Positions 1 to 8,307 of a stretch of DNA of 18,250 nt are shown piece after piece (position 1 is the stretch's first letter; each line of letters opens with the position of its first letter). Location of the stretch: assembly GCA_004151065.3 (NCBI GenBank), contig NWUY0300019164.1, forward strand, positions 1 to 18,250, written 5' to 3'. A program made the translations under genes and the position numbers. Under the pieces are notes generated by a model. The model was not told the origin of the DNA. It was given only the letters and a program-made list of their open reading frames with translations, and did no database searches. This DNA is from Larix sibirica. Lineage: Eukaryota; Streptophyta; Pinopsida; Pinales; Pinaceae.

Positions 1-240
1 TTTACATAAGTTCATCATGCTAAGTCATTTATTAGAATTCCCCGTGGGGTATGAACATGTGAAAAAATAAAATTTGGGCCAAAAAATGGCTTGATGGACT
101 TCTGCACTCTGATAATGAACAAGTAAGGTGTTCAATCTCTTGGTGGATCAACTAAGAAATCCAACTAAGTACAACTTAGTTGGTAACAGTACCCAAGGTA
201 AACCATTCGTTGCAGTTTTGGCAACCTAACCTAGTGGGGA

Positions 241-345
241 CATCAAGTGAGGCCCACAATATTCACATAAATAACCATCCCAAGGACTTGACCCGTGACC
301 TCCTACTTGCATCTCACATCATTCAACCACTCAAGCTAGCCCACT
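241..345 (-). mobile_element. tRNA-derived SINE-like head (putative)
   Basis: Read on the minus strand, 338-327 gives TAGCTTGAGTGG, close to a pol III A box, and 300-284 gives GGTCACGGGTCAAGTCC, close to a T-arm/B box with one T missing from the GGTTCAANTCC core. The boxes lie about 27 nt apart, slightly short for a tRNA. No acceptor stem or anticodon arm can be folded by eye, so this is not a tRNA gene. A tRNA-derived SINE 5' region is the simplest reading; the body would run toward position 1, but no 3' tail or target-site duplication was found. A similar A/B layout occurs at 11195-11248. Confidence 0.4.
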
Positions 346-959
346 AGGCTTACTTGGAAAGACCTATGATGACATTTCTTATAATAATTACTAGGTCACT
401 AAATCTAAATGCCTAATAAGGTTATGCTTGTGTTGGACATATAACATAATTACAGTGAATGGAGTCAGCGTTTGAGGACATCAAGTAGGTCCTAGGGAAG
501 CAATTATACTGGTAAGTCAAGATTGTACTAAAGATTTTATGGTTCCTCCATTTGCAAGAGAGCATACCATGGTAGTTGTTCTTCTACAAAAGAATTAACA
601 AAGTTTTTAGTAGTCCATCACTTTATTTCATAGAGATCAAGCTTTGAAAGATGTTGAGCTAAAGTGCAATATTCTAGACATGTAGGCTTATTCTTTGAAA
701 AAGGTCGTGCAAACTTATGCTACAATATTGAATAGCAAGGGAATCATTTGCACACAAAATTTTTTGAATTAAAGGAGATTAGATGAAAACATGTGTCATA
801 ACTCTATTGAAAGCATTAACACTAATAAAGTGAAGAAATAGAAGTGTGTGTCATGGCAAAGTGAAGAAGGAGAAGGCATTGCATTTACCTCACTTGCTTT
901 ACCTACGTTATTGGCTTGATTCAAGGACCTTTTTGTTATGCGCCCTCAAATTTTCTAGA
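346..959. other. AT-rich DNA, no gene seen
   Basis: No coding similarity was found on either strand. It lies downstream of the gypsy integrase relic, where the integrase C-terminus and 3' LTR would be expected, but I could not identify either, nor a matching LTR on the other side. Confidence 0.5.
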
Positions 960-1450
960 GTGGGATCACTTATCTCCCTGAGTGGCTTCTGAACTTGCTT
1001 GTCATTCAGTGTAAGATCGAAATTAAGGTGAACTTATCTTTCTGAGTGGTTTTTTGGATGAAGGTTTTAGCATCTTTCTATGCATTAATTGTCTTATTGC
1101 AAGGCATGAAAATAACCATTTTTAAGTTTTGGCAAACAATGATAAAATGCTATCATGTTGTCATATGTTAGGTAAACCATTGGTGAAGTCCATGGAAATA
1201 AATTTCCATGAGTGGGCAATACTAGAAATGGCCGATAAAATCAAGCTTTTGGTTGGGTAGTTTGGATTGGTGACATAAGGCACACTTTCAAATATAGTTG
1301 ACACCATTTTTTTTTAGCATGAATGGCAAATCTAAGTATCTTTAAAGGCATTTTAGTTTTTTGTGTGATCCATAATAGCCACTATGAGCATATGACCAGG
1401 CTTCAGAAAGACATCCGAGATGGGCCATGTGAAAAACTCATTGAGCTTGC
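960..1450 (-). pseudogene. Gypsy integrase relic (HHCC and start of catalytic core)
   Basis: Integrase inserts the cDNA into the host genome. The minus strand shows an HHCC zinc-binding remnant: HSGYYGSHKKL at about 1390-1355, like GHFGxxKTL, and KCALCHQSK at about 1292-1265, like CxxCQxxK. KMVIFMPCNKT at about 1125-1090 is the SKMAHFIPCxKT block of the catalytic core, followed by KDAKTF. MTSKFRSHSGR (about 1005-975) may be the remnant of the (D)xKFTSHFWR block. The DDE residues cannot be assigned with certainty, and stops and frameshifts are frequent. Confidence 0.65.
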
Positions 1451-1611
1451 ATATCATCTTGTTCTACAAAGGGTAGTCAACAAAAGGTGTGTGGTTTCAA
1501 TAGTTGTTTGTTGTACGATTGCTACAACTAGGTTGGAACATGGATCAAATGGAGAGAGAGAAAGAGTTCCATTCTTCATAATTCTTTCACTTCATGTTAA
1601 GTAAGATCCAA

Positions 1612-1863
1612 ATTGGTGGTCGACTAAGTAATTCTACCACTTTATTTGTAGTGCCACTCATGTACTTAACGATGAGATGGAACCACTACAAGTATTCTAC
1701 CCACTATGTGTGTTGATGTTATTGTATCTTTTATTGCAAGTTTAAGAATTATCATGGTTAGTAGTTGGTATGAATGATTGTTTCGTTTCCAAAAGCAAGT
1801 GTCCCCATTGTTGAGAGCTTGCATCAAATAATTTAACTCTTTATTATTTGTATTGTAGTTCAT
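1612..1863 (-). pseudogene. Gypsy RNase H relic
   Basis: The domain would remove the RNA strand during reverse transcription. At its start, YNTNNKELNYLMQAL (from about 1857) matches the YxTxxKELLAIVxAL block that carries the catalytic Glu. After a frameshift, WVEYL (about 1700) and KYMSGTTNKVVELLSRPP (about 1665-1612) match the end of the domain and the connection, normally a K-x-G-x-x-N-x-VADALSRRP-like string; the final Asp of ADALSR is Glu here. It follows the RT in the expected order with no other gene between. Confidence 0.75.
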
Positions 1864-2278
1864 AAGTGAAAACTTCTTAGGACGATATACAATTGGGTGG
1901 CTTCCTTACTTAAGAATCACACCTAATGCATAGTAAGAAGCATTTGTTTCAAGCCTAAAGGGTTGTGGGAGATTAGTCGAAGCTAGTATTGGTGTTGTAC
2001 ATATTACATTTTTAAGACTCTGGAAGGCTTAAGGATTTGCCATGCTTATATTTCCAAGTTAAAACCTTGTTGGTGCTATTGAATTGGTTAGGGAGGTGAA
2101 TTAGGATAAATGTTGAAAGGATTTGGATACTAGCTGATGCCTCCTAGGAAATATTTTAATTTTGTAACATTAATAAATGTAGGTTACTCCTTAAATACTC
2201 ATACATTTGTAGGTTCATTGTGGTTTCCTTGAGAATTGATAACATATTCTAAATAATAATGGAGGTTTAACCCATCGA

Positions 2279-2880
2279 TCAAATTTTGAATTTGGCCTTT
2301 GTTGGTGTTATAATATGAGGGAATAATGGTTTGGACATGATAGGGCACTCATTCGTCATTTTGTTGTAAATGAGAATATCACCTAAATGGGTAATGGAAA
2401 ACTTGCCAAGATGCAGGCAAAGCATTTTGTTGATGAGGTGTGTGAGCATGATTGGGGCTTTGGTGAGCCTATAAAAAGGCATGATGAGCCACTAACAAAA
2501 GCTCATATTCGGTCTCCAAATGTTGTCTTCCAAACCTTTGGAGGGTGCATGCTTTGAACTTCATGATCTCCTAAGGTGAGAGCTAACTTGGTAAAGTGTC
2601 AAACTCGATGGAGATGATCCTCAATGTGGGGATGTGGATAACATTTTAAGAGATAATTGTGTTGAGATCTTGGTGATTTTTGCATAATCACCATTCACAT
2701 TTTTTTTTCTTGGGAACAAGAAGTGTGGGTGAACCACATGGAGAGGTGTTGGGTTGACTTTCTCCTTCACTAATGAGTTATGTAAGTTGCCTCTATAATT
2801 CTTTCTTCCACTATAGATGTTATGTATATGGGTTGATTGGGAAGCTTACGACCAAGAGTAAAATCAATTATATGTTGTGT
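2279..2880 (-). pseudogene. Gypsy reverse transcriptase relic
   Basis: This is the RNA-dependent DNA polymerase of the element. Minus-strand landmarks in order: FTLGRKLPNQPIY (about 2865-2826), the pre-RT IDLxPGAxLPNxPxY motif; SPCGSPTLLVPKKK (about 2740-2700); YPHPHIEDHL (about 2640-2605); FTKLAL (about 2597-2578), where the first catalytic Asp of FxKxDL is Ala; HPPKVWKTTF, the HPxDxxKTAF block; and an open 67-codon stretch from 2482 with MPFYRLTKAP and HLGDILIYNK. The usual YLDDILIY is changed to HLGD, so one of the paired catalytic aspartates is Gly (codon at 2381-2383). With several frameshifts it cannot be active. Confidence 0.85.
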
Positions 2881-3060
2881 GCTTTGCACAAGATGAAGTT
2901 TGTGTTCTTAAAAAACATCCAAATAGATATGTGTTATACTCTTCATTGATTTAGGTGGCAGACTAGTACAAGTGTGCTCCTTGGATCGTTGATAGAACAA
3001 CATGTTTTCCTACAAGGGACGCATTGACTTAACTTTGTATATATTTACCATTCTTATGTA

Positions 3061-3332
3061 GGTTATAAGTGTTTTTGAACCACCATAGATAGTTCTATGG
3101 TCATGCTAATAGGTCACCCCAAGAGAATGCTACAACTTTCCATGGGTGTGACCTCACAAACAATAGTGTTTATAAATGGCTTGACTGCAAATAAACAATG
3201 AAAGTATGGTCTACCTATGTGGAATGACTATTAGTTTTGAACCATCCAAAATTGGATGGTTGCAAATTCAATTGTATGGGAAGATTCAATGTTGTAACCA
3301 AGTCTCATGAGACTAGATTTTCATGCAATCAT
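3061..3332 (-). pseudogene. Gypsy aspartic protease relic
   Basis: This is the retropepsin-like domain that would process the gag-pol polyprotein. Minus-strand reading gives LHENLVS at about 3330-3310, matching the stretch just after the catalytic DSGST motif (NLVS is typical). DLVTTLNLPIQ then follows, and TIVCEVTPMESCSILLG at about 3168-3117 matches the C-terminal block of plant gypsy proteases, normally a CDVVPMDACHLLLGRP-like string. A stop replaces the arginine after LLG. The catalytic Asp-Ser/Thr-Gly itself is not readable. Frameshifts and stops separate the blocks. Confidence 0.65.
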
Positions 3333-3647
3333 TGTTAATTATCATTTAAATCATTGAATGCTAAACTTGGCAATTTTGTGTAAAGGAAATCTATATTAGC
3401 ATAGTGTTTGGTGAAGACTAATTAAGGATTGGGGCTTGGAGTTTAAGAATTATTAATCCCACTAAGGTTGTTGATACTTTGGTGTGCTTTTTATATGCAA
3501 GTGTCCCATCCTTGAGCTCTTTTCATTGAGTGCATTCTTGATTGGATTGGTAATATGATTTGTGATCATTACAATAGTTGCATGAAGTCTTACCCCTAAT
3601 TTTGTTATCCACTATTGGATGTGGTGTGGTGGGTGTCATTACCTTAT

Positions 3648-3740
3648 GGAGAAGTGTGTAGGGAATTGGAGTTATCAAGGAGAAGTGTGTAGGGAATTGG
3701 AGTTATCAAGGAGAAGTGTGTAGGGAATTGGAGTTATCAA
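3648..3740. repeat. Three perfect 31-bp tandem copies
   Basis: Copies at 3648-3678, 3679-3709 and 3710-3740 are identical by eye, each beginning GGAGAAGTGTGTAGGGAATT. The lack of any difference between copies, beside a heavily decayed retrotransposon, suggests a recent expansion or an assembly effect. Confidence 0.95.
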
Positions 3741-3890
3741 AGTGGTGGTTGTAAAATTGCTCAAATTGATGTCTTTGTGAGTTTAGCTTTTATTTTGAAA
3801 ACCCTTTGAAAAACTTATTTGCATGACATGATGAAAAACAAGTATACTACCCATTAAATGTTAAAAGAGAGATCACCTACATTTAATCAG

Positions 3891-4200
3891 TAAAACTCTT
3901 CATTTTAATTTTCAATTTATGAAACAAGACCGTATATTGTTAAACTATTTGACCTTTGATTAAAACTCTTTATTTCGATTTTCAATTTATGAAACAAGAC
4001 CATATATTATTAACCATTGATTAAAACTCTTCATTTTGATTTTCAATTTATGAAACAAGAGCACATATTATTAAACCATTTAACCTCAATTTATGAAACA
4101 AGACCATATATTATTAAACCATTTAACCTTATGTTTGGTTAAAATATTACCATAGATTGTTAAACCATTTGACCGTATGTTTGGTTAAAATATTACCTTA
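3891..4200. repeat. Imperfect tandem repeat, units of about 45-70 bp
   Basis: TAAAACTCTTxATTTxRATTTTC begins copies at 3891, 3961 and 4022; CAATTTATGAAACAAGA recurs in each and again at 4086. The last part has its own shorter unit (ATGTTTGGTTAAAATATTACC at 4131 and about 4177). Units differ by indels, so this is an old array with nested duplications. There is no coding potential. Confidence 0.85.
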
Positions 4201-4612
4201 ATTCAATCCCATTGTTGTGTAAAAGGTTGTTGGCTACTTAAAAGGGCATGTAGTAGTGAGATAAGAGGGAATTGTTTAGTGTCCATCAATTTGACAAATC
4301 TTAAACTATTTAAGAAAAAATAATAGCACCCTATAAACGAGAGATAATGTGTAAAATCCATTTAGACACATTTTTTTAACATGGACTAGCAAACATAAAG
4401 AAGAATTACATCACATTTAATTCATGTCTTTATATACAAAACTACATCACCTCAAAAATAATAAAAACTTCTCAACTTCACGCCATCTTACATTATTAAA
4501 GAAATAAAAAATAAACTATTCATTATATAAAATCTATTTATATTTACATCAAAGATACTTTACTTATTCCTAATAATGTAAGTGATTAAAAAAAAAACTT
4601 TCTTCTAACCTT
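4201..4612. other. AT-rich DNA, no gene seen
   Basis: Very AT-rich sequence with short homopolymers. I found no protein similarity, RNA gene or clear transposon ends. Confidence 0.5.
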
Positions 4613-4827
4613 CTCTCCCCATCTATCTTTTTGAGTGATGAGATATCCACATGAAATTTGTAGAGGTTGGGAGTGATGGATATCCACATGAAATTTGTAG
4701 AGGTTGGGGTTTTGAGTGGTTGAATGTTATTGTGGTTTTAACCCTTTTTCCCTATTTATCTTTGAGTGATGGGAGATCCATATGAAATTTGTAGAGGTTA
4801 GGGTTTTGAGTGGTTGAATGTTATTTT
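4613..4827. repeat. Imperfect repeat, three copies of a 'GAAATTTGTAGAGGTT' unit
   Basis: The core GATATCCACATGAAATTTG followed by TAGAGGTT occurs at about 4640, about 4680 and, with changes, about 4771. Copies two and three share the tail GGGTTTTGAGTGGTTGAATG, and copies one and three share the head CTATCTTT or TTATCTTT before GAGTGATG. This suggests one longer duplication plus a shorter one inside it. It is noncoding. Confidence 0.8.
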
Positions 4828-5254
4828 TTTTTAATCACATAAATGGTGGATTATAAAAATATTAAAAAGAAATTTTAAAGTAATAGTGTTAATAGTGTTG
4901 TTTTAGAAAGAAAAAAAAATTATATTATTTTTATATGTTTATTAAAAATAATTAGATATACTATATAAATGATATTTTGGATTGTTACTAAAATTGTATT
5001 AGTTTTTGTTTTTGTTTTTTTTAAGTTGGTATTCACGAAGTCTCCAATCGATGACCTGACACAAGGAGTGCCTTAACAATACACTCATTCATTGTCTATT
5101 TTACACCTCGTGAACTCTAAAATTATATTAGTTATTTTATATTGTTTGTGAGCTCTAGTATACCATGATTCTTATTTTAATGGGGTGTCCATAGACTCAT
5201 AGAGTTAGTGATGTTCATATTAACATAATGGTTGATTGGTTTTAGGGTGTGTGT
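4828..5254. other. AT-rich DNA, no gene seen
   Basis: AT-rich sequence with poly(T) runs near 5010. No coding similarity or transposon ends were recognised. Confidence 0.5.
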
Positions 5255-5540
5255 GGTTTTACGCTCAACCTTCCCCTTTCCTCCTTTGTAAGGCTAAAAA
5301 ACAAAGCAAAAATCCTTAGTTCATTGTATATTACCCATTTTCCCGGTTATCTCCACACACACGCATATATCTCACATTGATTATTTTAGTTATAGAGTGA
5401 ATATGTTTGCTTACTTAACCTCTCTTTAGTTATGGAGTGAATATGCTTCCTTGCTCAACCTCCCCTCTCCTCTTTTATGTGTTTACTCAACCTCCCCCTC
5501 TCCTCTTTTATGCAACTAAAACACAATAAAAACATTATTA
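5255..5540. repeat. Diverged pyrimidine-rich local repeats
   Basis: TTAGTTATRGAGTGAATATG occurs at 5386 and 5426 (40-bp period). The segment CTCAACCTCCCCTCTCCTC recurs at about 5454 and 5486, with a diverged form near 5263 (CTCAACCTTCCCCTTTCCTC). Each is followed by a TTTTATG/TTTGTA stretch and A-rich DNA. It is a nested duplication with no coding potential. Confidence 0.7.
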
Positions 5541-5650
5541 ATTAACACTACTTTATAAAACCTTTTTACCATACTATCTTAAAATCCATAGCCAATAAAG
5601 AATAAATTTACTCACAAGAACCACAAAAATGGCCCACACTCTCTTGTTAG

Positions 5651-5885
5651 TCATTTTACAACAACTATGAAATACCAAATACCATGACATTGAAAAAGGT
5701 GAAAAGGTTTCTCCAAAAGTTTACCACAAAGTAATCCACCCAAGCCTAGTTTTGATTTTCATATGCAAAATATCACACTCGGTTGTTGCTCATTTTACAA
5801 CAACTATGAAATACCAAATACCATGACATTGAAAAGGTGAAAAGATTTTACCACCTAGTTTTGATTTTCATGTGCAAATTATCAT
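5651..5885. repeat. Direct repeat, offset 139 bp
   Basis: TCATTTTACAACAACTATGA begins copies at 5651 and 5790. Both continue through AATACCAAATACCATGACAT and GGTGAAAAG, and both later contain CCTAGTTTTGATTTTCAT followed by TGCAAA and ATCA. Copy two lacks about 35 bp present in the middle of copy one. The first 50 bp are nearly identical. It is noncoding. Confidence 0.9.
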
Positions 5886-6223
5886 TGTTGAATATAACGA
5901 TGTTGTTACTAATTATAACCAACATGCTTTAGTCGGCTATTTTATGGGCAAAATCCTGTCCAAGTACATTATTGGATCTTGGGTTATGGAATTGTGTTAG
6001 CTTTATATAGTCTTGCATATGGAGGATATATGAAATATGACCAAAGAGCTTTTTCCATTTATATTTGAGGAGGTTGTGAGTTAATGGATATTATGTAATG
6101 TAGATTGTGGGGTTATGAATATTACGCGGATATTAGTAAAAAAATGCATAACTTGCTCGAACATAATATTCATACTTTTATGTCTATGACATCTTGTGAT
6201 GGTTTTGCACCTATTAGTTTATA
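5886..6223. other. No gene seen
   Basis: Noncoding-looking sequence between two local duplications. No protein similarity or RNA gene was seen on either strand. Confidence 0.5.
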
Positions 6224-6543
6224 TGTATCAGTCGCAAGATGCCACATTTTCCGAATTTGCAAAATTTTGCATGCTTAAACTTTTATAAAGGCACCTTGGA
6301 AGTTGGAGTGGGGGTTTCGCGCGACATGTGTCCCCTTTTTATGTCAGTTGTAATGCATGCCATAGTTGATTACATTGTACGTGAGGGTTAATTTGCTTGT
6401 CTGTATCAATCTGGTTTTTCTAATTTGCAAAGTTTTGCAAGGTTGAGCTTTGATAAAAATACCTCGAATTTTGGAGCGTGGGTTTCGCTCGATGTTTGTC
6501 TCGTTATTACGTCAGTTATAATGCATGCTAGGGTTGATTGCTG
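6224..6543. repeat. Diverged tandem duplication, period about 178 bp
   Basis: Copies begin TGTATCA at 6224 and 6402. Both contain AATTTGCAAARTTTTGCA, a GGGTTTCGCxCGA block and GTCAGTTRTAATGCATGC, then ATAGTTGAT or AGGGTTGAT. They have clearly diverged by substitution. The second copy ends about where similarity to a UGT begins, so the duplication abuts the 5' break of that fragment. Confidence 0.8.
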
Positions 6544-6558
6544 TTGGGATGGAGCCAT

Positions 6559-7152
6559 TTCTGCGGAGTACGTCGATCTTGGTATGTGGGCTTCGATCAG
6601 ATTGCATTTGAGCCTGCAGGCGTCTTGCGTTTGTTTTGTTCTGTCGGCCAGGAGCACTCAATTGTTCCGTTATTACTTAATACCTTTAAGGAGCTCGATC
6701 GTCCTGTAATCGAGGCACTCAGGGACAGACTTCCTCCTTTGTATATGATAGGCCCTATAGGTTTCTTGTCAGAATCTATAAATCATAGAATATTTGATAT
6801 GTCTGCAAGCATTTGGATTGAAGAAACTAGTTGTATGAAATGGTTGGACTGTAAGGAACCCTATTTGGTTATTTATGTTTGCTTTGGGAGTATTATTGTT
6901 ATGTCAAGGGAGGAGCTCTTGGAGATTGTGTGGAGTTCAAAGGCGAGCAAGCAGCCCTTCTTGTGGGTTATTTGTCCGTATTTAGTTGATAATCACTCTT
7001 ATGTGTTGCCTAATGAGTTTTTGGATAAGGTGAAAAACACAAGTATGTTGGTGAGTTGGGTGCCTCAGATGAAAGTGCTATCAAATCCTTCGGCAAGAGG
7101 CTTTCTAACTCATAACGGATGGAACTCTACGTTGGAGAACATCTCACTGTAA
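6559..7152 (+). pseudogene. Family 1 UDP-glycosyltransferase fragment, cut within the PSPG box
   Basis: Intact members move a sugar from a UDP-sugar to small plant metabolites in the cytosol. From 6658 one frame stays open to a TAA at 7150-7152. It reads LLLNTFKELDRPVIEALRD, RLPPLYMIGPIG, WLDCKEP, VCFGSIIVMSREELLE and KQPFLWVICP, in family order for the second half of the N-lobe and the C-lobe. The PSPG box starts at WVPQMKVLS and runs through FLTHNGWNSTLENISL, keeping the His, Trp-Asn and Glu at box positions 19, 22-23 and 27. It stops at about position 31 of 44, losing the closing D/E-Q pair that binds the sugar. The N-terminal half, with the catalytic His, is missing. A weaker match in another frame (LGMWASIRLHLSL, about 6580-6618) suggests a frameshift near 6640. 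It is a truncated pseudogene; the family call is secure, the subfamily is not. Confidence 0.9.
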
Positions 7153-7429
7153 CAGATGTTACATTCTACACACGGCAACGACAGATCAAAACACCAAATC
7201 ACTCTTGCAAGTCATATTACCAGCTACACATCCAACCTTTCTCACTTCTTATCTCAAGAGCTCTCTCTCTTTCTTCACATTTCGATTGCACTCTCAATTG
7301 ATCGCGGATTCTCTTCAATTCATCAACTGCAGAAAAGTCTAGATCTACACATCCATCACTAGAAACTCTCCACGATATCTAGTAATATCGATGTCTTGTA
7401 CCTACGAGCATCTTGCTTCGGAGTTTACA
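7153..7429. other. Pyrimidine-rich spacer between UGT and LRR fragments
   Basis: Sequence after the UGT break, CT-rich on the plus strand (7255-7280). It does not continue the PSPG box, and I could not extend the LRR gene into it on the minus strand. It may be an inserted element or UTR-like DNA; no terminal repeats were identified. Confidence 0.4.
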
Positions 7430-8307
7430 CAAAAATCAACTTCTCAAACTTGCAAACCTGAGTTGGTGTGCTACCTATAAGATTACTCTCTAAAACATCG
7501 AGCACCAATAAATTAATATACTTGTTGATGTTTGTCAATGATTCAAGAGCATCTCGCCATCTTTATTTGAGAATGCGCACATGTATGCAATCTTTCCTGG
7601 CATTGTTCTAGAAATGTCCGCCAACCAATTTCCATACACACTGTCAAAATGCCCATAGAGACTGGGAATGCACGCATGCTTGTAATCTTTCCTAGCAATG
7701 TTCTAGAAATGCCCGCCAGCCGATTTCCATACACACTATAAAAATGCTCGCACTCATGTGGAGACTGACCTGCAAAGACTGGAAATGCACACATGATTGT
7801 AATCTTTCCTAGCAACATTCTAGAAATGCCCGCCCTCCAATTTCCATACACACTACAAAAATGCCTGCACTCTTGTGGAGAATGCCCATAGAGACTAGGA
7901 ATGCACGTCTACTTGCAATCTTTCCTAGCGGTGTTTTAGAAATGCTCGCCAACCAATTTCCATACACACTATAAAAATGCCCACACTCCTGTGGAGAATG
8001 CTCGTAGAGACTGGGAATGCACACATGCCTATTGTCAAGTATGAAAACATTGGTATCTTTAGAATAATACCTTCCAATTCATTATCAAATAATTGCAGGT
8101 ATACTAAAGACGTCAACCTTTGGAATTCAATTGGAATGCTTCCTACAAGTTTATTGATAAAGTGGTCCAATTTCAACAAATAAATAAGTTGGCTTAACTC
8201 TGTTGGAATGATACCACCAACATAATTTTCAAATAGGTGAAGCAGCTAAAGATTCTTTATGTTGCTTAGCTCAAATGGGATCATTCAAAACAGCTTGTTC
8301 TCAAACC
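7430..8307 (-). pseudogene. LRR receptor (LRR-RLK/RLP-type) fragment, split by a tandem array
   Basis: Plant LRR receptors bind ligands outside the cell through repeats of about 24 residues with an LxxLxLxxNxLxGxIP core. On the minus strand 8307-8059 keeps one frame with two stops and shows about three and a half repeats: FENKLF, IPFELSNIKNL, LLHLFENYVGGIIPTELSQL, LLKLDHFINKLVGSIPIEF and LVYLQLFDNELEGII. After the tandem array (7571-8034) it resumes at 7552-7430 with INLLVLDVLESNLIGSTPTQ and VCKFEKLIF, the next repeats. The phrasing (LQLFDNxLEG followed by a VLDxxxNxLxGxxP...CxFxxLIF repeat) resembles LRR subfamily XI receptor kinases such as Arabidopsis At1g17230, from memory. No signal peptide, transmembrane or kinase part is present, and the array interrupts the frame, so it is a dead fragment. 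Confidence 0.8.
7571..8034. repeat. Tandem array, about 116-bp unit, four full copies plus one partial
   Basis: The anchor TCTTTCCT lies at 7591, 7686, 7803 and 7919, giving spacings of 95, 117 and 116 bp. A further copy starts after 7919 and ends near 8034 where LRR sequence takes over. Each unit contains a TTCTAGAAATGCCCGCC-like block, then AATTTCCATACACACT, and an AGACTxGGAATGCAC block. The 95-bp unit lacks about 21 bp of the CTCATGTGGAGA region. Minus-strand open stretches across it (FYSVYGNWLA, VCMEIGWRAFLE) are the unit read in several frames, not a protein family I know. Confidence 0.9.

Larger units (their letters stand above)
960..3332 (-). mobile_element. Decayed Ty3/gypsy LTR retrotransposon, pol region
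   Basis: Reading from high to low coordinates on the minus strand gives the Ty3/gypsy pol order: aspartic protease, reverse transcriptase, RNase H, integrase (listed separately). In Ty1/copia the integrase precedes the RT, so the order by itself assigns the superfamily. Each domain is recognisable only by hopping between frames across many stops, so the copy is long dead. I found no LTRs, primer-binding site or clear gag; a weak CNYCNDH stretch near 3570 on the minus strand might be a remnant gag zinc knuckle. The ends given are those of readable homology, not of the element. Confidence 0.8.

Noticed and set aside
284-338. Possible tRNA gene on the minus strand
   Set aside because: A- and B-box-like strings are present, but the B box lacks a base and no acceptor, D or anticodon arms can be formed by eye; a SINE head fits better.
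1323-1604. Plus-strand open frame of 93 codons
   Set aside because: Antisense to the gypsy integrase relic; no protein similarity on the plus strand.
6406-6657. Minus-strand open frame over the start of the UGT region
   Set aside because: No similarity; it is antisense to the duplicated segment and the UGT piece.
7146-7165. Inverted repeat GTAACA-GA-TGTTAC at the UGT stop
   Set aside because: Arms of six bases with a two-base loop are expected by chance; no transposon end could be tied to it.
7571-8034. CRISPR-like array or repeated protein gene
   Set aside because: Units of about 116 bp are directly adjacent without spacers, and this is plant nuclear DNA; the open frames come from the repeat unit itself.
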